Below, piece by piece: positions 24,184 to 35,134 of a stretch of 64,000 bases of DNA. How positions within the stretch are numbered: the first letter of the stretch is position 1; each line of letters starts with the position of its first letter. The stretch lies in assembly GCF_945859705.1 (NCBI RefSeq), contig NC_079136.1, positions 46,349,181 through 46,413,180 of the forward strand. Reading direction: 5' to 3'. The notes below the pieces were generated by a model. That model was not told the origin of the DNA, searched no databases, and saw nothing but the letters and a program-made list of their open reading frames with translations. A program made the translations under genes and the position numbers. Source of the stretch: Episyrphus balteatus (lineage: Eukaryota; Arthropoda; Insecta; Diptera; Syrphidae).

Positions 24184-25339
24184 AAAAACCTGCACCTTAA
24201 AAATTTGATCGGAAAGTCTCACGATCGAAAAAAAACACCCAGAGGTTTTAGATAAAATCAAACCCAAAGGAATTTAAAGAGAAGAGAATATAGAAGGCAT
24301 TCAAGCACCATTTCCAGCATACAAGAGTTAAATAAAACGATACGAAAGGTAGAACAACAAATCTCCCAACTCGCAACTTTACTCGCTAGACTATTTACAT
24401 CTACTTAAAATGCATAACTTTTTACAGTCCATAAATATTTGAAACAGCAAAAAAGAGTCAAATCACAAAAATAACTAAATCCCAAGCAAAAAAAATTGTC
24501 CCCCAATCCAATTGGACTTCGGCGGCGCACAATGGGCCCAAAGGACCATTTGCGTATCAAAAATGGTTTTTATGAAATTTTAATTTTTGGTATTTTCTTT
24601 ATACGGAAATGAATCAAGGGAAAGTCAATCTATATGTTTTCATTCAAATTTGATTTTTAAAATGAGTTTCTCTATTAAAAAATTGTATCTAAAGTCTCCA
24701 CTTGAAAATACTTTGTTTGAGTAACAAAATAAAGCAAATCTTCACGATACGTTTTCAAAACTATATTTGAATAAATTATATAAGTGTTGTATGTCGTTGG
24801 AAAGCTTATTTTAACTGCTATTTATATTACTGAAAATAAAATTTTTTAAAAATATATTTTTAATTAATATTATTTTTTTCACACAATAAGCTTTTATTTG
24901 CAGTTTTTTATTTTCGAATTGAGTTTTAAATGTTTCCGCTGTTTTCCGCTGTCTACTTTTTTTCACAATTTTGTTCTTTGGTTTATGTACTAAAAGATAC
25001 AAAAAGAATTGGCTGCTTTTATCTGCTTTTCTTTGATAGAGAACGATATATCTGTCGAAAGACATAGTACAAAAAAACGTATTTCGGTGCATCCTGACCT
25101 GTTTCAATACATATCTTGAGTTCTATTGATCGCACTGTCAAGATTGATGTCTTCAGGCTTTGGGGGAATGACAGAGCATCAGTCCTTATATTTTCAATAT
25201 GATTTTGTGTTAATTTAGCATACTCACATTAATTGGAAAACTCGCGATATTTAACCCCTCGGAAACCATATAAAGCCGCGATTTAAAGCTGCCAGACTTT
25301 TGAATTCGTTATTAAAACGCATAAGGCTATAAAACTGCA
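24184..25339. other. Gene-free stretch
   Basis: No gene recognised after the IR 3' end. A GC-richer patch near 24510-24550 (TTCGGCGGCGCACAATGGGC) looks like a repeat fragment, but I could not define its limits. Confidence 0.4.
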
Positions 25340-26323
25340 TAGGGGAGAGTGGGGCCAAATGTAACACTTTTTTCTAAAATCGATGGTTCTCCTACAAATT
25401 TGAAAGTGGGTCAACCAGACCTTTTTTAAATTAAAGACCCATGTTTTAGCTCCAAGATCTATCATAAAAATTTAGCAAAACATAACGGTAATGTTGAAAA
25501 ATAAAGCTTCCAAAAAAAAAAATTGTGTTGTTTCAACTTACCCCACATACGGGGCAAAGTGTAACACATACCGGGGTAGGTTGTACCAAGAACTAAAAAT
25601 AAGAGAAAAATACCTTTATTTGTTTATATTTATTTATTTTTAATTAATAACAATAAAAACAAACCTCAGTCATGAAATTTTGGTGCAAATTTGTAAAAAG
25701 TGGAGCAAATCCAAGATTTCCAGAGAAAATTTGACAGTAGTCTTAAATAAAAGTTATTAAAATTCATAAATTGTTTTATAAGCTTTATGAATTCAAGTGG
25801 TGGTTCAAAAATGTGTTTCCAATTTCAAAATAAATACAAATTCAATTACAAGCATTCATATTCAGGGTTGTAAATTATATTAGGTAAACAATTTTTCAGT
25901 ATAGGTAGGTTTTTACATGGTACAACTTGCCCCGGAAAAATGTTACAACTAGCCCCAGCATGAAATTTGACACATAAAATCAATTTAAAAAAAAGCGAAA
26001 CTGATATAGACATAACATATACACGCAATTTGAGCCAAAACATAGTTGCATATAACAAAAAAACACTTAGCACTCTATCTTTTTCGGGTAAAGAGGTAGA
26101 CCAAAAATAAAATTTAAAAAAAAAGTTACAAACATGCATTTTTTGGGCACCACTAGTGTAACTTCTAACCCTGTCGTCTAATCTTCATTTGAAGAAAATG
26201 TGCCGGTAGATATGCAAAAATTAAGCATTTTTCTCCTTTACGCGTTTCTTAATATTGGAAGGAACATCGCTTTTTTTAGCTGTTAATTCTTACCCCTGTT
26301 ACATTTAGCCCCACTCTCCCCTA
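25340..26323. mobile_element. TA-flanked inverted-repeat element with GGGGAGAGTGGGGC ends, 980 bp
   Basis: The element (25342-26321) begins GGGGAGAGTGGGGCCAAATG, and the right end CATTTAGCCCCACTCTCCCC is its near-exact complement. TA flanks both ends, as for Tc1/mariner-like insertions. Inside, GGGGCAA.GTGTAACAC and GTACAACTTGCCCCGG motifs recur in both orientations, like transposase-binding subrepeats. No transposase ORF. Confidence 0.8.
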
Positions 26324-26879
26324 CTCACATTTTGGTTATACCTCCACTCCCAAAATTTGCTGTGGGCTCTAAGACTTAGTATATGCACCCGAAATTCTAA
26401 GGTAGCAGAAACATGTTAGAATTTAATATTGTAATTGTTGAAAAAAATTTCATCTATGGAAAAAGTTACATAGAGATTTAATTTACTGATTTTGATTTTA
26501 CTCGAAGATTTTTAAAAGAGCCGTTTAAAGTATTTAATTAAGAAGGATTTTGGTGAAAATTGCAACAAGTTTTTTTTTTGTGATTTCTTTTTTTTGCTCT
26601 TTTCTCAAAAACGTAGTTTTTCGACTATTTCACTTTGCCTTACAAACGACTTTATTTAAAATGAGTATAATCAATATTTTTCTTATAATTTTTCAATAAA
26701 ATAGCTTTAATTTCAAATAACGTAACACAAACAAACTACATTGAAATGTATTTTTTCTTTATTTTATACTCATAAAAATAATTAAATAATTTTAAGACAC
26801 GAAAGGAAGGCCTTTATAAAATTAAGAAACCAGTTTTATCTTATTTTGCAAAATTTGAGAAAATAATCTTTTAAGGTAC
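26324..26879. other. Gene-free stretch
   Basis: AT-rich sequence without an exon, RNA gene or repeat boundary that I can support. Confidence 0.35.
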
Positions 26880-27425
26880 AAAAGTCACAGATTTTTGAGA
26901 CGTTCTAGCCTAGTCAAAATCGTATTTTTTTAGCTTTGAATAAACGTTTAATACTTAAATAAAAATATTAGCTAAAAAAAACTGTGTCAAATAATTTATT
27001 AAACATTTCAGGTAATATGTTCCTAATTTTGGTTAATTATTTTCAGACTCGAAGAAATGACAGATTTTTGGAACGCCATAGTCGAGCCAAAATTGTACTT
27101 TTTGAACTTTGCCTAACTTTTCAAAGCTCAAAAATTATTTGCATTTAAAAAAAAACTACGCTCAATGATTTTTGATACATTAAAGATTATATGTTCCAAA
27201 TTTGGTTCAATTATTTCAGGAGACAAAAAAGTTACAGATATTTGTAAATACCCAAATCAAGCGAAAATCGTACTTTTTGAACTTTGACTAATTTTTAAAA
27301 GCTTAAAATCAATTTTAATTTAAAAAAAAAAATAAGTTGAATGATTCGTTATATATCAAAGGCATTATATTCCAAATTTGAAGCAATTATCTCAAAAGAC
27401 AACAAAGTTACAGATTTTTGAGACG
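26880..27425 (+). repeat. Degenerate tandem repeat, period about 172-176 bp
   Basis: CACAGATTTTTGAGACG at 26886, GACAGATTTTTGGAACGCC at 27058, TACAGATATTTGTAAATACC at 27234 and TACAGATTTTTGAGACGCC at 27410 mark the phase. Each unit also has a version of ATCGTACTTTTTGAACTTTG and ATATTCCAAATTTG. Divergence between units is considerable, so it is an old array. Confidence 0.7.
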
Positions 27426-29510
27426 CCTAAGGCCATATGGGCCCACTGTGCGGCGGCTCGGCTATGTCATTCTAGTTATGGATTATTTTTTTTTTTTTTT
27501 TTCAAACCCAAACCCTTCTAATTCCGTTTACAAGCCAATTTATGTTTATATTCATGTTGAATTTTTTTCGGACCAGTTCTTTCTATATTTGTACATCATC
27601 CAGTTGCCCAGAGTGGTAGAGAGCATTTTACGCCATCAGAGACTCAGTGGTGTATGTTCATTTAACGATTCTGTTTGGTTAATTGAATTGCCACACAAAA
27701 CGACCTGCAAATTCCCACATGGAATGAAAAGCAGATTAAAGAGCTCCAGGCCCATTCAAAGCCACCACACAGAGCAACAATAACAACATACGCCAGTTGT
27801 TGCTATACTCACCCAACGAAAACGAAAAAAAAAACTACAGCCAGGACATCCAGATGGAAACTAGCAAACGCAAGGGCGTATTTCTGACCCTCTCAAAAAA
27901 CCTCCACATCCCACATTTTTACAGCCACCTTTATATGACCACTTCACAGCTACGGTTCATACCGTTAGCAATTAGCTTTTAAATGCTTTTATCTTGGCAT
28001 CGTCCCAACGGTCCATGGGGGAGGCAATTGGCTTTAATGGCCATAACACTGACACCCTGGCTATAGCGCCATGGTTCTTTCGATAGGGTAGGTGACGGGT
28101 ATTGTCACTTTTGTTTGGCATTGGTGTTGGAGCTCGCCGCCAGTATTCTGGCAGTGTAACAAACCTCACTCCGACAATCGTCGCTATCCCTATATCGACT
28201 GGACCGTATGGTTTTTTTTGTCTCTTTTTTTTTGTGTAACTCTCGGTCTATAGCTGTTATGATCCTTAAAAGCTCGTAAATTCAGCTCCATGAAACGGGA
28301 CTTGTTTAGTTCCAAACAGTATTTTGGTTCGTTGGTTGGTTGTTAGAGAGGCTCCCCCACCAACCTTTGTAGAGAATGGGTCCTGGTTGTTTGATTGTTC
28401 ACATTGTCCGCATTATGACACTTAGGAGCTTGTGACGAGCGCATTTATGGGTTTTGCTATTTGCTGGTTGACCTTTTATTCTCTTCGTTGTGTGTTGTGT
28501 GCGTCCCGTTGATTGTTTGGGCGGCTTTTGTGACTTTTGCAGCAGAAAATCATTTCGGATAGTTTGTCCGTTTACGATGGTAATAATAGTTCGTTTATAT
28601 TGGAGTTTTTTTGACATTTGTGCATAAATCATAAATTGCTATAGGACTTGAATGGTAGTAGGATGCTGTGTATAGGTAGAAGCTATTTTATTTTCGTTAT
28701 AATATTTTCGATCGAACATATTAGATTATTGTTATTGCAGATTATTTTTGGGATTTATAATTTTGTATTTAAATTGGTGTCATTAACACAAATTTTGATT
28801 TGGGTGTTTTAGTATAGGATGTCTGTATATGAAAAAGGCTTTTTAGATTATATAATAACTTGGCTAGAATAATTATAGTTTTATAGTGAAAATTAGCATG
28901 TGGGCTATGATTGGTTTTTAATTTTCATTAGCGAAAATAATTTAAGATGTTTTTTTTTTCAATTTAATTTTATAAATATAAAAAGCATATTTAAAGCAAA
29001 TATTCAGGATTTCGAGTTTTTGAATTTTTATATTTGCTGAATTTTGAGTTTTCAATTTTCAATGTGTTGATTGGGACTTTCTTGAAATCCAAAGCATCCG
29101 GAAAGCCATAAAGAAGCAAAAAAAAAAAAACTAAAACTATTAGTTTATTGGAATAAATGATAGAATCAATGCAGATACGATTTGAATCGGTCATTTCAAA
29201 AACATTTAAGTCCAACAATTTGAATTTTTCAGGAACCAATAAAAACTGTTTCATGCTCAAGCAAACGAATCTGGAAGGACTTTTTTAAGCTTAATTTAGT
29301 ATTTGAATTGTAAGAAACTGATGTGTAAAATAACCGTCATATTTTCTTAGAAATAATAATTAAAAAAAAAACAAAAAACAGTTTTGGACTTATCTAAATT
29401 GTTTTTGCAAGGAATAGAGCATTATGTGGTATACCATTTAACCAATATAATCTCTTTTACAAATTTTGTAATGGCTTTTTTTTGAAAAATTATTCTTAAA
29501 AAATACACTG
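27426..29510. other. Repeat-poor island, no gene recognised
   Basis: 27.43-28.6 kb has balanced composition and few homopolymers, unlike its neighbours. Open frames on both strands (for example 27972-28169 and 28399-28632, minus) show no domain I know and no convincing splice-site context. It could be regulatory DNA or a weakly conserved exon; I see no basis for calling a gene. Confidence 0.4.
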
Positions 29511-30390
29511 TGCAAGTCGAAATCGTTGACAAGTGCGCTGTTGACTGTTTCCCCCTATTTCGGACCTGAGAAATCGATTGGCATCGTTAGTTTTTTCGAT
29601 TTATCGGTACGACTTCGAACAACATTTTTTTCGGAAGTTTTTTTCAAAAATTTTAAGCATTTTGCCCGTTTTAAAGTCATTTTTCTTGTTTCTATTGCTA
29701 TTTTTTCTGTGCAAACGTTATTCACTACCAGCATAAATTACTGGTTCTGTGAAAATGTATATCTTTGTAATAAATGTGTTGCCGTTGTGTTTTAATACAT
29801 TTTTTTTTTTACATTTGAAGCTGATTTGTGAGAAAATTGCTTCTACCGCCTAAACGATTTAATCTTATCCTTCACTCCCATATAATTTTTTTTCTGTAAA
29901 TAATCTAAATAATCTTTATACATCATTTTATTTATGAAATTAAAAAAAAAAAAAAGTTTTGAAAAAAAAATTATTTTTAGTTTAAAAAAACAAAACGGCA
30001 ACACCGGCAATTTTGAACACATAGATTTTAAAGTATTTTTCATTACCGACGTTTAAGAAAAGAAATTATCAAAATTGGATCTGTAATTTGCTTTAGTTAC
30101 TCCACTAAAACATAACAAAACGATAAAAATGCAAAAAATCCATATTTTATGAATTTTTTCAACAGAAAACTTGCTAAATTGTTAAATAAATTGGATAAAA
30201 TTGTTTATTTGTTTTATGCTGGTAGTAAATAACGTTTGAGTCGAATAAATACCAATATAAACAAGAGAAATGACTTTAAACCGGCCAGAATGCTTAAAAT
30301 TATTGAAAACAACTTTTGTTCGAAGTCGTACCGAAAATTTGAAAAACTAATGATGGCAATCGATTTCTCAGGTCCGAAATAGGTGAGAAC
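29511..30390. repeat. Foldback element, about 0.88 kb
   Basis: The left arm (CCTATTTCGGACCTGAGAAA, about 29555-29760) is matched in reverse by 30195-30383 (TTTCTCAGGTCCGAAATAGG). The arms include ACTTCGAACAA/TTGTTCGAAGT and CAAACGTTATTCACTACCAG with its complement. A related one-sided copy is at 5255-5490. The interior contains a smaller repeat shared with 50.2 and 62.2 kb. No ORF. Confidence 0.75.
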
Positions 30391-31473
30391 ATAATCTCTA
30401 TCATTCTTATTTGTGTTTGCTCACCAAGACACCAACCCAACAAATCTGGTATATTTGTAATAATTCGTCTATATTTATGGCAAATATTTTCCAAATTGAA
30501 TACTTGAATATTGTTGAAACAATCAGGACGATTAAGTCCCTTGGCTTAAGTTGTTATAATTTGAAATGGAAGGAATGTACATATTACCTTATCTGCTTTT
30601 TACCCAGAATACGCATCTCTACGAGTACCTTTCAGAAACGATTTTAAGCAAAAAAATTTGAAAAAAAGCGAAAATTTTTGACTAGACCCCAGATGTCTTA
30701 GAATGTTTGAAGTTATACCTAACCTATTACATATAGGTAATAAAGTGTACAATGACATAGTGACGATTTCGATCTATAGGCTGAATAAACTTTTAAATTT
30801 TGTGCAGTTTTTCAAGCTGTGAAAAAAAGGTCCGAACTCAATATCAATCTCTTAACGTCCATTAAAACCTTTAAAACATTTTTAACTTGATTTTCTAACA
30901 GCTACTTTTGATCATCCCTAAGTAACAATTCAAGTTCGTTTTTAGCTCTAGAAGCGCTTATAAAACTAAATAATTTGGCTCCTTTAACTTCATTTAGCTC
31001 TATAGCGTCAATAAAACTCTTTAAAAACTCATTTACAGCTATTTTTTCGATTTTTAGAGCTAAAAAGAGCTCTATTTAATTTCTTGGATAGCTTCTAGTG
31101 GCCAGTAGCGTTTGTGTAAGTGTTTTTGCATTTGATTTAGAGCTATGAAGTGTAAATATAAATTCATTTTGCTTTAGTATTAGTAAACCATAATAACAAA
31201 AGAAAACAATGAGATGGTTGCTTGTGTTGATCTTTGAAAACATTTCTTAAACACAAATATTTTAAAGTAAAACTTCAAACTATACCTAATAAAATATTTA
31301 TACTTTAAATAATGATGATTACCTAAGACATACCAAGGCATGATTTTATGTGCCACTTTATTTTCATCACAAACATAGGTATTGCACCTCGAAATCTTAC
31401 AACGCGCCTCAGAAATATTAATTTTTTAATATTAATTTGAAAACAAAAATAAAAAAAATGTATGGAGAAACTT
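30391..31473. other. Gene-free stretch
   Basis: No exon recognised. From 30.83 to 31.1 kb the words TTTAGAGCT/AGCTCTA recur several times, probably a decayed simple or interspersed repeat. Confidence 0.35.
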
Positions 31474-32577
31474 TATCAAGGGGCACGGTAGTGCCCAGCC
31501 AAGTTCTCTAGCAACTTTGGCACTACACCCTTATTTACAGGAAACAACTCAGGCCATTTTCGACCCCCCTCTAACTTCCACACCAAAGATGCTAGAAATT
31601 TCAAACTCACTACATTTGTTGAGCTCGTCAAAACCAAACACCTCACAAAATTTCAGCCTCCTACGATGAGTAGTTTCTGAGATATAGGGCTTCAAAAATC
31701 GCAAAAACCGTAACTGACTCACTGACTCACTGACAGATCATCAAAATTATGGAGAACTTCCCGATATCGTAGAAACTTGAAATTTTACACGGTGATAGGA
31801 CTTGTGGTGTATACAAAGGAAAAAATCGAAAATTTGAGATTTTCAATTCAGGGGGCGTGGCATCCGCCCATTTCCGCTGAATTTTCATCATATATTATAG
31901 AGCACTTCTGATTATCGTAGAATCTTGAAATTTGGTAGAATAGTAAGCTGGTAGTTTATACAAAGGAAAAAATTTAAAACTTGAGAATTTCAGCCAGGGG
32001 GCGTGGCAACCGCCCATTTTCTCTGAATTTTCATAAATTATTATAGAGCACTTCTTATTGTCGTAGAATCTTGAAATTTGGTAGAATGGTAGAACTGGTA
32101 GTTTATACAAAAGAAAAAATTTTAAGTTTGAGAATTTCAGCCAGGGGGCGTGGCAACCACCCATTTTCACTGAATTTTCATCAAATATAGAGATTTTATA
32201 TTCTACAGCTATACCTTGCAAAAAGTAGTGAAATCACAACAAAAACATTACTGTTAAAAAAAGAGCCAAGTTCTCCTATGTTGAAATTATGCTGGCACAA
32301 AAAGTACTGATATGTAAAAGTGTACCAAGTTCTAAATTTTGGGTTCAAATTCGTATCAATAAAATTTTGATTGTTTACTTGGCAATTTTTGAAATAACTT
32401 TAAAAATCGATAATTAAGAAAAATTGTCAAGAGAACAATCAAAATTTTATTGATACGAATTTGAACCCAAAATTTAGAACTTGGTACACTTTTACATATC
32501 AGTACTTTTTGTGCCAGCATAATTTCAACATAGGAGAACTTGGCTCTTTTTTTAACAGTAATGTTTTTGTTGTGATA
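31474..32577 (+). mobile_element. Palindrome-ended element, copy B (intact arrangement)
   Basis: ATCAAGGGGCACGGTAGTGC opens with a 5' hairpin. Then come CTGACTCACTGACTCACTGA and three tandem units of about 145 bp starting with GGGGGCGTGG (near 31852, 31996 and 32144). Each unit can fold a GGGCG/CGCCC hairpin. Last is the ~345 bp terminal palindrome (32232-32576). The order matches copy A at 20480-22437 without the nested insertion. No coding potential. Confidence 0.8.
32232..32576. repeat. Terminal palindrome of copy B
   Basis: The outer ~140 bases of the arms pair perfectly, including B-specific bases (GCTGGCAC, GATATG, GTACCAAG, AAATTTTGGGTTC) that are mirrored exactly in the right arm. 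The centre is AT-rich and unpaired. Confidence 0.9.
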
Positions 32578-32995
32578 GTATCTACCGAAAGATCCATTTT
32601 GGAAGAGCAACAAGAACAACTCTTTTAGAGCTTCTAAAGATCTCAAAGGCTACAAAAGTATTGTTTGAGAAATGTTGTAAAGCATCTTTTTTATTTAGAA
32701 CATAGGGTGCCTCAGATAAAAAAAAAAAAAAAACATTTTTTTAAGACTTCTTTTTAAACAAACAATAATAATTGCAAACATATTTGACGCGGAGTTTTCC
32801 TTCCCTTCGCGATTTTATTTGTATGCACGAAAATTTTGTTCTTTCGATTTTCTCTCAATGTGTAACCAAAAAATTATTTCTTAAAAGTGAAAGAGATGAT
32901 TTTTTGCGTACGAGAATATTTAAAAAAAATTACTACTTCAACGCAATGAGCGCACACCTACGCGAAACGACAAGGGTTTTAAAAGAAAATGCTAC

Positions 32996-33105
32996 ACGAC
33001 AATGACATTTAGGGTTTTTTAAAAGCAAAATAATTTATAGCTTTGTCGCGTACTTCGTGTGGGTTTTATCATAATATGATAAAAAACCCTAAATGTCATT
33101 GTCGT
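32996..33105. repeat. Short inverted repeat (25 bp arms)
   Basis: ACGACAATGACATTTAGGGT at 32996 is mirrored at 33081-33105, with a ~60 base spacer. Nearby ACACGACAA and CGCGAAACGAC words suggest decayed subterminal repeats of a small DNA element. Confidence 0.6.
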
Positions 33106-33948
33106 TTTAACAACTAATGCGATACACGACAAAGCGGCACAGAACGAAAAGTTTTTGTATAAGAAAAATAGTTTATCGCTTTTTCGCGTTGGTACTCTCA
33201 TAACTCGATGTTACTAAAATTTGACAGCTGACACAAAAACCTAAAAAAGAGACGAATAGTTTTTCTTATAAATACACGAGCAACTGTCAAACTATCAAGA
33301 AGTGAATGCGTTTTTACGCAAAATATTTATTAAACGTATTTTCTATTTCATAATTCTTTCAAAAAAAAAACTAATAGCAGTTTTACAGATGAATCACCCT
33401 GTTTATGCTTTTGTTTATTTTCGTGTTGGTAGCTCTCTTCTCTTGCTTTTTTGTTTGTATGGTTACGAATTAAAATCAAAGGCTGCTGAGTGGCTCTAAA
33501 TAGCATTTGTCTTTCTCAAACAATGCCTTTTTAAAGCATATGTATCAGAAAATGAGTATGGCTCTTGGAAGGTTGTGATATTTTAGAGCTTGAAGATGTT
33601 ATGAAACTAAAATATAGAGCTTCTGATTAGTAAAAAAATGTCAGAAGTTGCAACGGAGTATAAAATAGGAGTTAACAGAGTTAACTCCTTCAAAGCTTAA
33701 ATCGAACATTTTAACAACTCGTAGCTCCGAAAACGTTACTTGGGTCATTTTATAGGAATTGTAAAATGTCACTATATTTGACAAAGTTGATTGTTTTTGT
33801 TAATGTTTTTGCTTGAAAAGTTTCGAAAAAATATGAAATTCTCTTTTTTCGGCTCATCATAATTTTTTCTAAAAGTCGAAAATATCATATTGTAACACGC
33901 TTAGGAATAACCTGATTTTTTAATCAGATGTACCATAATCGAGTACCA
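33106..33948. other. Gene-free stretch
   Basis: Short open frames only; no domain or splice pattern recognised. Confidence 0.35.
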
Positions 33949-34536
33949 GGGCCACAAACATTGAAAACTTTGTAGAATTGTCGGGAAATCCACATCACCA
34001 ATTGTCAAGATTTGGGATCATACAAAAATTATTGTGACAATGAATTGTCAGAAATTTTTTCAAAATTGTCACGAATTTCCCGACAAATTTGTCGTGACAA
34101 TTTTCTTGTGGGACAGAAAAAAAAAACATAAAAATGAAATTTTTGTCAGCATTGTAGTTGACAATTACCACAGGCAAATAAGTTTCAGTTGAGAAGTGAC
34201 AAGTTCAATTAAAATTGTCGAATAGTTTATTTTCAAGTGAAATTGAGGAAAAATCTGAAATGAATAAAAAAAAATAATGGTTTTAATGAAAAATTACGAG
34301 TCTGCAAAAGTACAGTTATACATTTTGATTTAAATCATGTAAACATGAAAATGACAAAATTGTCACAACAATTTTTTCATAATCTGACAATGACAAAATT
34401 GTCACAAAAAAATTATTGTCCTTGTATTAAAATGACAACTATGTCACCTGTCAATATTTTATAAAATTAGTATATGTCAGACAATGGTGAAAAATTTGTA
34501 GAATTGTCACCTGGTAAATGTTTATGAAATAGGGCC
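33949..34536. mobile_element. Relic related to the GGGCCCTATTTCATAAA element
   Basis: The right end TTTATGAAATAGGGCC matches the end of the 17.8 kb element. The interior is crowded with TTGTCA/TGACAA words in both orientations, parallel to the ACAAG/CTTGT words of that element. The left boundary (AGGGCC at 33948) is tentative. No ORF. Confidence 0.5.
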
Positions 34537-35126
34537 TAGGTGGGACAAGGACCGCGAGTATAGTAAGAAGGACGTCCACGTCAAGCAACATCACAACGCT
34601 AGATATTTCTTAATTTTTGAATAAAATTGTACACTGTTACGATATAAGATATATTTTTGCTATAGTTACATCTTCTTTTCTGAATATAATGTCGAATCTT
34701 CTAGTACAAATGCAACCGAACGAATTTGAAACATCACTTGTCCCAAAAACAGTCAAATCATTATTCCCAAGGTGACCCATTTTATTTTTTAAACGATTTG
34801 TCATAAATTAAAAATCAACAATCGCAGCCTAAAATAAAATTTCACCTCAAAGGTTAAAATAAAAAAAAAAAAAAAAAACAGCTTCACAGTATATCATCGA
34901 TGACAAAAAAAAATATCATATGCTCAAAAAACCAAGGCCCTCTATGAAGCTAAGGACCTCCTCAGCGCACAAATATATTTCCATATATGAAACTCAAATA
35001 ACCATGAGCTTGTAACAGATCTTGGTATCAAAAATAGAAATATCTTCTCCCCTGTCCTTCTTATTTCTATATTACACACAAATGAATACAAATTAGTTAC
35101 ATCATCATAATCACAGATAAAGCAGG

Positions 35127-35134
35127 TATATAAG
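35127..35134 (+). promoter_or_regulatory. Possible TATA promoter in a repeat-poor region
   Basis: TATATAAG is followed about 30 bases later by CACCATTCACTACC, an initiator-like context, and then a C/A-rich leader ending at AAGAAG-GTATTT, which could be a 5' UTR exon donor. No coding exon was found downstream, so it may be a promoter of a gene or isoform outside the window, or chance. Confidence 0.3.

Noticed and set aside
27418..28169. Frames of 121 and 65 residues in the repeat-poor island
   Set aside because: No recognisable domain, no clear splice-site framing; kept only as a possible regulatory island.
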